From NCBI GenBank assembly GCA_011330645.1, contig DRQB01000105.1, positions 1 through 13,246 on the forward strand: a stretch of DNA of 13,246 nucleotides, read 5' to 3'. Below, piece after piece: positions 6,019 to 11,478 of the stretch. A program made the position numbers and the translations under genes. The notes beneath the pieces were generated by a model. It saw only the letters and a program-made list of their open reading frames with translations, ran no database searches and had not been told where the DNA came from. The stretch comes from Campylobacterota bacterium. Lineage in GTDB: Bacteria; Campylobacterota; Campylobacteria; Campylobacterales; Sulfurovaceae. The first letter of the stretch is position 1. The number at the start of each line of letters is the position of its first letter.

Positions 6019-9000
6019 TACCAATTTAACCTTTTAGAACTTGAATCAGTAGTTGCATTGGCATCAATCACATGCCCTGTCTGTCCAACACCTTTCCATC
6101 TGAAGGCAGCATTTCGAAATGAAATGTTAAATGTGGGGTCATAAAGAAGCCATGGGTCAGCTTGTATCGTGATTACTGCATCATTTCTTCGTGTTGCATT
6201 GAGAGGATAAGTAAAGGTAACACCTACGGTTCCATTGTTTTCTATGCCTATGGCAGTATTTTGATTTGGGTTCATGAGTATTCCCCCAAAAGTAGCAGAG
6301 GTGATGGATAGACCATTGATTTGTCCATCCCCAGCTAACGTACTGTGTGTTCTCATACGGTACCAGTTTCCTGGAGCTTCAGATTCTTCTATATCTGCAG
6401 CAGCTAAGCCCATGTTGGTACAGGTAACATTGATGGCTACAGGGTTTGCACAATAAGACGAAACACGCAAGAGACTATTGAGTGTCGTGCCATAACTAAT
6501 TTGGGCTGCATTATGAAATGGTGCAGCAGGGGCAACTTTAGCATAATAGTAGAATCTATTTTGGTTAATGACGCCAGAGCCATTGTCATCAGGAATATGG
6601 TTATTGCTCATTTGTGCATTTGACCAGGCATTTGGAGCTTGTACTGTAATAGACGTAAAGTTAACGTCTACAGGGTTTACCCTATCTGGGAATGCAGGTC
6701 TAGCGAAGTTCTGTAGGGAAGTAAAATGTGCTGTTCCATTACTATTTGCAGGTGCTTGAAATTCATTACGAGAAAAAGTTAAAGTATTATTAGCATCAAA
6801 GGTGACAGCATTATTGATATCGGATACAAGTCTCTGTTGCCATTGTACAGGTAATCCCAAATCACTAGTGAGATTGTTCTCTGCTGGAACCATGATACGA
6901 TTGAGTTGTAAGACAATATCTGTTGCTGCACAGTTTGCTGTAAAATTGGTTGTTACAATATTTTGACGTGATATTGCCGTGATATTAGCATCAAGTTGTG
7001 TTGCCATAAGCAGACTAGTATTTAAGTCACTCATGTAGACACTTGTGGTATTTGTTGGATTTGCAACAGATCGTAATCGAAGATTGGTTACATTAAAATC
7101 AAAAGGTTCAAACTGTAGAGGCATATCGACATAGGTAAGTCCTGCTATAGGAAGTGTATGATTGGAGCTAATACCACATCCTGATTTGCTATTACCATCT
7201 GCTGAAAGAGAATATTGTGCAGTTCCAGAGGTAATACAATCATCTACATCAGGGAATGTTTTAAGCGGATAACGTCTTTGGTCTACGATAGTCCAATTAT
7301 TGTCTTCTATATGGTAAAGGTAACGCCCTACATTTTGATGACGGTAAAAAGTATTGGCTGTATCAAAGTTAAGTGCAGATGTTGTATCTGTCGAGTATGT
7401 GATTTGTCCATCAAGAAAGACAATCCCTTGTGGTGCGTTATTCTTGTCCACACAGCCTGCTACATCGTTAAAATTAAAGCGAGAAATGAGATCAGTATTG
7501 GTATTGGTAAACACAGCATAATAGCCTGAGGCAAAGTTGTCAGAACCAAAGAGCGTGGCATTACTATCTAATTTATATCCATATCCAGCAGCTAGACGGG
7601 TCTGTGATGCATTTGAATTATTTATACCAAGTTGAATTTTTGGTGCACCTGTTATATTTAATTCATTATTATCTGCAACGGCAATACGGTAAGAGACAGG
7701 TCGCACAGAGAAGTTATCCCGTGAACAGATTGGTCTTGCAAAATAATTTTTAAGACATTGATAACAGTTTCCCCCAGAACAGGCTGCTTGACATCTGTAA
7801 GGTGCAACATCAATTTTATTGAAAAACTCGGAGGCATAGAGTGCACTAAAGCAGGCGTTGTCGTAATTTGTACAGGTATATTTGATAATAGAATTATTTT
7901 GATCGGCAAGATACCATAATCTAAAAGCAGCATTTTGTAATGCGTTATTGGTGGTAAATCCATTGACTGGCACTCTTGTAGCATTTGTACCAAATTTGAC
8001 AAATTGACCTGTTCCTACACTTGAAGGTTCCCTACAGGTAAAGAGTGATTGATTACTATCTGTATATTTCCCTGCGTTGATTAATTCAAGTTCAACACTG
8101 ATATCACTAATAGGTTGAACATCTGATAAATCACTTGGATCATAACTTACCACATCAATATCAAAAGGACGACCAGATATTTGTGTATAAAGAACATGCT
8201 TTTCATCTTCATCACCTAATTGACTGTTACGGCGTTCAATATTGAGCGATGCCCATCTTGGAAAATATCCAGATTGGGTTGGACAACGTGTGATTGTTGG
8301 GTTTGCTCCAGCGGTAGTAATATGCCTTGGTACCGATATCCCATTGAGCGTGAGGTTAAGATCCATAGCAAGTTCAAAGTGTGTATTGATATTGGATGAG
8401 CCATTAAAGTCATAGACAAAGTTGGTAAAGATGACTTGATTACTATTAATAATACCACCTTTTGCTGTAATATTTTCTCCAATAGGTATTTGGGCATAAG
8501 GTACTTTTGTCACAAAAGAATTGGGAATACCAACATAAGAGTTAATAGAGTCAGGAGAGATTTGGGCATTTAAAAATTTGAGCTTGTCATTGGGCTGTAA
8601 CACGACAGTAAGATTCGTATCTTCAAGAGCAATTTCCCCTTCCATACTTTGTATAACAATACCAAGATTGAGGTCTTTGTTTGGGAAGGCTGTGGTGACA
8701 ATATTGTTATTTTCCGAAGCTACAGCAATATCACTACCCACACGAATATCATAATCATAACATACAGCAGGTTCACGTACTCCAATAATTTTATTGACAA
8801 ATACCCCTGCATCCCATGATGCATCAGAAGTATCCGCCAATGCCATTTTAAAGTGATAGGTTTGTCCTGGAGTAAGGTTATCGAGGGTTGCATGAAGTTT
8901 TTTAGTGAAGCCATCAAATTCAGAGATAATGTTCGCTTTACTTGAATCAACACCACCATAGCCTACATCAGTACCTCCATTATCTATAAAAAAGCTACTA

Positions 9001-9686
9001 TTGGTTAAATCTGTTGTTGCTCCATCAGCTTGATTCCCCAGCGCACCTCTGTTCACATTGTTAATATTGACAGGGGGGAAGGAAGATATTGTGGATGTAC
9101 TTACAACAATAGAATCATCTACAACCCTAGCGATGTTGTAAGTTTGAGTTAAGTCTCCACCTGAGATAAAAAAGCCAAAGGCATCGTTAAACCGAGAACC
9201 AACCCATTCTGGATATTCTTCAGAAGCAAATTGGTAGTCTACAAGTAACAATCTTGTATTTGCCCCCAAGGTAACATCAAATTCAAAAACCACTTGGTTA
9301 AAAATGGATGATTGGGAAATTGTTGTCATAAGGTCGGGATCATAAGTAGGTAGGGAAGGGACATTATTGACATTACCGGGGTTAAGTGATCTTCGACCAG
9401 AATTATTAGTAGTAAAGGCCTCATCCGCGGTACTTGCAGTAAGGAGGATACCTTCGTCTATCTGTAAGTTGGCTCCTGAAATTCCCTTGGAAAATGTAGC
9501 TACTTGACTGTTCCCCCCACCGATACGTCCACGTGTTATGACAGCATTAGAAATGGTAATACCTTTTCCTTGAATTTGAGTAGCTAAATCATTGGCAGTG
9601 ACATTACGATTATATGTTGCAGCGGCGTAAAGAGTGGTACTCAAAGAGATGAAAATAAAAGCAAACACTATTTTAAAATGTGTCAT
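6018..9686 (-). CDS. Large secreted choice-of-anchor L / MshQ-like putative pilus tip adhesin
   Basis: The 1222-aa product starts with a Sec signal peptide (about 1-21, cleavage near LYA-A). Residues 131-176 and 259-300 carry hallmarks of the choice-of-anchor L domain: VFEFDV, then FASEEYPEWV, FNDAFGFFISG, and PGQTYHFKMALAD. The middle and C-terminal body recalls MshQ-like proteins (DUF6701 family, by memory) in CSRDNFSVRPVSY (654-666). A Cys cluster CX3CX4CX2CX9C spans 632-654. No vWA domain or PilY1 propeller motif was seen. Seventeen D/E-x-N-x-S/T sequons lie between 358 and 1212. The C-terminus ends SSKRLNW with no membrane anchor. AGGAG lies 8 bases before the ATG. It is first in an operon with three minor pilins, by which I infer a tip adhesin role like PilY1 or MshQ. 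Domain L is well supported; the function is inference. Confidence 0.8.
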   Translation of the reverse strand: MTHFKIVFAFIFISLSTTLYAAATYNRNVTANDLATQIQGKGITISNAVITRGRIGGGNSQVATFSKGISGANLQIDEGILLTASTADEAFTTNNSGRRSLNPGNVNNVPSLPTYDPDLMTTISQSSIFNQVVFEFDVTLGANTRLLLVDYQFASEEYPEWVGSRFNDAFGFFISGGDLTQTYNIARVVDDSIVVSTSTISSFPPVNINNVNRGALGNQADGATTDLTNSSFFIDNGGTDVGYGGVDSSKANIISEFDGFTKKLHATLDNLTPGQTYHFKMALADTSDASWDAGVFVNKIIGVREPAVCYDYDIRVGSDIAVASENNNIVTTAFPNKDLNLGIVIQSMEGEIALEDTNLTVVLQPNDKLKFLNAQISPDSINSYVGIPNSFVTKVPYAQIPIGENITAKGGIINSNQVIFTNFVYDFNGSSNINTHFELAMDLNLTLNGISVPRHITTAGANPTITRCPTQSGYFPRWASLNIERRNSQLGDEDEKHVLYTQISGRPFDIDVVSYDPSDLSDVQPISDISVELELINAGKYTDSNQSLFTCREPSSVGTGQFVKFGTNATRVPVNGFTTNNALQNAAFRLWYLADQNNSIIKYTCTNYDNACFSALYASEFFNKIDVAPYRCQAACSGGNCYQCLKNYFARPICSRDNFSVRPVSYRIAVADNNELNITGAPKIQLGINNSNASQTRLAAGYGYKLDSNATLFGSDNFASGYYAVFTNTNTDLISRFNFNDVAGCVDKNNAPQGIVFLDGQITYSTDTTSALNFDTANTFYRHQNVGRYLYHIEDNNWTIVDQRRYPLKTFPDVDDCITSGTAQYSLSADGNSKSGCGISSNHTLPIAGLTYVDMPLQFEPFDFNVTNLRLRSVANPTNTTSVYMSDLNTSLLMATQLDANITAISRQNIVTTNFTANCAATDIVLQLNRIMVPAENNLTSDLGLPVQWQQRLVSDINNAVTFDANNTLTFSRNEFQAPANSNGTAHFTSLQNFARPAFPDRVNPVDVNFTSITVQAPNAWSNAQMSNNHIPDDNGSGVINQNRFYYYAKVAPAAPFHNAAQISYGTTLNSLLRVSSYCANPVAINVTCTNMGLAAADIEESEAPGNWYRMRTHSTLAGDGQINGLSITSATFGGILMNPNQNTAIGIENNGTVGVTFTYPLNATRRNDAVITIQADPWLLYDPTFNISFRNAAFRWKGVGQTGHVIDANATTDSSSKRLNW

Positions 9687-9749
9687 AACATAAACTCCTA
9701 GTATGTAATAAATCCATAGACCGAAATGCGGACTAACCTAAATTATTTT

Positions 9750-9780
9750 ATTATAACAAAAAAAATGTCAAAAATGTCAA
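9750..9780 (-). promoter_or_regulatory. Probable promoter of the adhesin/minor-pilin operon
   Basis: On the minus strand a perfect TATAAT (9755 to 9750) lies about 64 bases before the ATG at 9686. A perfect TTGACA (9780 to 9775) is 19 bases upstream of it, slightly longer than the ideal spacing; a second TTGACA (9771 to 9766) is too close to serve. No other promoter is apparent inside the operon. Confidence 0.55.
9761..9778. repeat. Tandem 9-bp direct repeat in the divergent promoter region
   Basis: AAAAATGTC occurs twice back to back. The copies create two TTGACA hexamers on the minus strand, one of them at the -35 position of the operon promoter. It may be a tandem regulator site or simply a duplicated promoter element. 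Confidence 0.6.
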
Positions 9781-9798
9781 ATTCTTTTATGTTATGAT

Positions 9799-9824
9799 TA
9801 TAGGTAATTAATGATTAACCTATA
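9799..9824. promoter_or_regulatory. Imperfect 26-bp inverted repeat, candidate operator
   Basis: Perfect 7-bp arms TATAGGT / ACCTATA enclose a partly symmetrical AT-rich centre (AATTAATGATTA). It lies between the leftward adhesin-operon promoter and the rightward prepilin promoters, where one bound regulator could control both. No known regulator consensus was recognised. Confidence 0.4.
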
Positions 9825-9867
9825 CTTTTTGATTCTCTATTATCATCAAGTTTTATTTTTAGTCAAA

Positions 9868-9896
9868 TTGCTGTATACTTGAACAAAATTTATAAT
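9868..9896 (+). promoter_or_regulatory. Probable promoter of the GspH/MshC-like prepilin gene
   Basis: TATAAT at 9891-9896 has TTGCTG (9868-9873) 17 bases upstream, a partial -35 match. This would start transcription near 9903, very close to the ribosome site AAAGG (9902-9906). TATACT at 9874-9879 is an alternative -10 that would leave a more normal leader. Confidence 0.4.
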
Positions 9897-9916
9897 CTTG
9901 TAAAGGCTCTTGAAGA

Positions 9917-10630
9917 ATGATGGACATTGGATTTCACTACATAGATGCACCCAAAGTAAATGCTAAAAAACAAGCTTTTACGATGTTAGAGTTAGTGATG
10001 GTTATTGTTGTTTTAGGTATTTTGGCAGCATTGGCTTTACCAAGAATGGAACGAGATGGACGCCAACAGGCTGCAGATAATATCTTATCGGCTATACGAT
10101 ATACACAACATTTAGCATTATTAGATGATAAGACAGATCCATTGAACGTTCAGTGGCAAAGAAGGTTTTGGCATATACGATTTAGTTCGTATACTAAAGA
10201 TGGACAAACTTTATGGTTTTATACAGTTTCATCCAGCCGTGATGGAGACAACAATGTAGATCAAGATGAAGCAGCAACAGACCCAAGTAACGGAAGATTA
10301 ATGTTTAATGCAAATGGTGATAGTGCGATTGATCCAAATGAAAGCCCAAATATTTTTATTGGTGAACAATATGGTATAACAACAGTAGATTTTTCAGCTT
10401 GTAATGTGGTGACTGGTGCTTCTGGTGTTGCCCCTGGAAATCCTCAGCATATTGCTTTTGATCATTTGGGAAGACCACATAGAGGAATATACAATGCAGG
10501 TAATAATTTTGCAACAATCACGCAACAAAATTGTGTGATAAGATTTGGTTCTCCTGACTTTGAAGATTTTAGTATAACTATTGAAAATCAGACAGGACAT
10601 GCGTTTATCAATGGACAACTTGAATCATAA
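9917..10630 (+). CDS. GspH/FimU/MshC-like minor prepilin with EF-hand-like loops
   Basis: The 237-aa product has a 20-residue leader ending KKQA, then FTMLELVMVIVVLGILAALAL, a strong prepilin segment with Glu at +5 (E25) and Ala at -1, common in Campylobacterota. The following NILSAIRYTQHLALLDD helix is GspH-like. Two 12-residue acidic loops fit the EF-hand calcium-binding pattern: SRDGDNNVDQDE (107-118) and NANGDSAIDPNE (131-142), each with oxygen ligands at positions 3, 5 and 9, a hydrophobic residue at 8 and Glu at 12. Cys162 and Cys206 may form a disulfide. AAAGG lies 10 bases before the ATG; a second ATG follows at once at 9920. The gene diverges from the adhesin/minor-pilin operon over 230 bases and supplies the H/FimU/MshC role that operon lacks. 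A GspH-type secretion pseudopilin is the alternative. Confidence 0.82.
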   Translation: MMDIGFHYIDAPKVNAKKQAFTMLELVMVIVVLGILAALALPRMERDGRQQAADNILSAIRYTQHLALLDDKTDPLNVQWQRRFWHIRFSSYTKDGQTLWFYTVSSSRDGDNNVDQDEAATDPSNGRLMFNANGDSAIDPNESPNIFIGEQYGITTVDFSACNVVTGASGVAPGNPQHIAFDHLGRPHRGIYNAGNNFATITQQNCVIRFGSPDFEDFSITIENQTGHAFINGQLES

Positions 10631-10678
10631 TATAAGTATTTTGTTGTAAACCTAATACACTTTTTACATACTTTGAGA

Positions 10679-10684
10679 TATGAT
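10679..10684 (+). promoter_or_regulatory. Possible -10 box upstream of bamD
   Basis: TATGAT followed by AAAAAT lies 28 bases before the bamD ATG, at the same distance as the recG -10 box from its ATG. No convincing -35 element is seen. A separate promoter is plausible because 82 bases separate bamD from the prepilin gene. Confidence 0.35.
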
Positions 10685-10712
10685 AAAAATAATTAATTTT
10701 CTAAGGTAAAGA

Positions 10713-11363
10713 ATGAATTTCAAAAAAAGTATTTTAATAAGCATGACTTTGGCATTTTTATTTGTTGGATGTGCAAGTAGTACTGATGATATAGAAGAGT
10801 TTAACAAGCCAGCACTTTATTGGTATAAAAAAATAGGTAAAAGTATCAGTGATAACAATATGGACAAAGCGGATGCCTATTATATCTCACTTAAGAGTGA
10901 GCATATGCGTTCACCGCTTATGCCTACTGCTATTATGATGTTGGCGCATGCCCATATGAATAATGAAAAATATTTATTGGCAAACTATTATTTGGATGAG
11001 TATAACAAACGTTACGGGGAGAGCGAAAATCGTGAGTACACTGATTTTATGAAGCTTAAAGCATCTTTTCTTGGGGTAAAAGATGTCTATAAGGATCAGA
11101 AATTGATTATGGATAGTATTGCCAAAGCAAAGACATATATTTATAGATATCCAGGATCAGAATATGCACCGTTGGTCAATACGCTGCTTATCAGATTACA
11201 TATGAGTCAATATCTGCTCAATGAAAATATTGCAGCACTATATGACCGTACAGGCAAGCCTGAAGCAGCGAAGATATATAGAGAAAAAAATGTAGGGTCT
11301 GTGGTAGAAATGACAGATATTACTGCTCCTGAAAAAGGGATTATTGGTAAGATTTTTGATTAA
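10713..11363 (+). CDS. bamD: BamD-like outer membrane assembly lipoprotein
   Basis: The 216-aa product begins with a lipoprotein signal peptide: KK, a hydrophobic stretch, then LFVGC, giving lipid attachment at Cys20. Phe at -3 is less usual in a lipobox. The mature part is alpha-helical and TPR-like: ALYWYKKIGKSISDNNMDKA, then LMPTAIMMLAHAHMNNEKYL leading to YYLDEYNKRYG, and later YIYRYPGSEYAPLVNTLL (152-169), the BamD/ComL-type pattern. BamD works with BamA at the inner face of the outer membrane to fold beta-barrel proteins. AAGG is 6 bases before the ATG. It lies directly upstream of lon, an arrangement I recall from Campylobacter jejuni (Cj1074c-Cj1073c), which supports the call. The protein is somewhat shorter than E. 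coli BamD (about 245 aa). Confidence 0.88.
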   Translation: MNFKKSILISMTLAFLFVGCASSTDDIEEFNKPALYWYKKIGKSISDNNMDKADAYYISLKSEHMRSPLMPTAIMMLAHAHMNNEKYLLANYYLDEYNKRYGESENREYTDFMKLKASFLGVKDVYKDQKLIMDSIAKAKTYIYRYPGSEYAPLVNTLLIRLHMSQYLLNENIAALYDRTGKPEAAKIYREKNVGSVVEMTDITAPEKGIIGKIFD

Positions 11364-11383
11364 AAGCATTTGCTTTTAATCAA
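11356..11383 (+). terminator. 12-bp perfect hairpin overlapping the bamD stop codon
   Basis: TTGATTAAAAGC (11356-11367) pairs perfectly with GCTTTTAATCAA (11372-11383) around an ATTT loop. The bamD TAA lies in the left arm. No T-run follows, only A-rich repeats, so it may be a weak terminator, an mRNA-stability hairpin or an attenuator before lon. Confidence 0.4.
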
Positions 11384-11410
11384 TTAAAAATTAAAAATTA
11401 AAAATTAAAA
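11384..11410 (+). repeat. Heptanucleotide tandem repeat (TTAAAAA, about 3.9 copies)
   Basis: Three exact TTAAAAA units and a fourth lacking its last base follow the hairpin and lie 68 bases before the lon start. Short AT tandem repeats like this can vary in copy number by slippage. The remaining bases to lon (11411-11466) hold no promoter I could assign with confidence. Confidence 0.7.
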
Positions 11411-11478
11411 TCTGCGTTTATACCCTTTGAAAACCTTTCTAATTTTTACTTGTTACTTTTTAATTTAAAGGATTTATT

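Noticed and set aside
7658..8959. Several 79-114 aa minus-strand ORFs inside the 1222-aa gene
   Set aside because: Other reading frames of the same strand; the long frame has a signal peptide and coherent domains, with no sign of a frameshift.
6018..9686. PilY1 itself
   Set aside because: No vWA domain or PilY1-type beta-propeller calcium motif seen; the body looks MshQ-like, so only the role is compared with PilY1.
6018..9686. Type IX secretion substrate, suggested by the choice-of-anchor L domain
   Set aside because: No typical C-terminal sorting domain was seen, and the gene neighbourhood is Campylobacterota with prepilins, not Bacteroidota.
11411..11478. Heat-shock operator (CIRCE or HAIR) before lon
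   Set aside because: Neither inverted repeat is present in the spacer; TTGAAA at 11427-11432 has no matching -10 box at proper distance.
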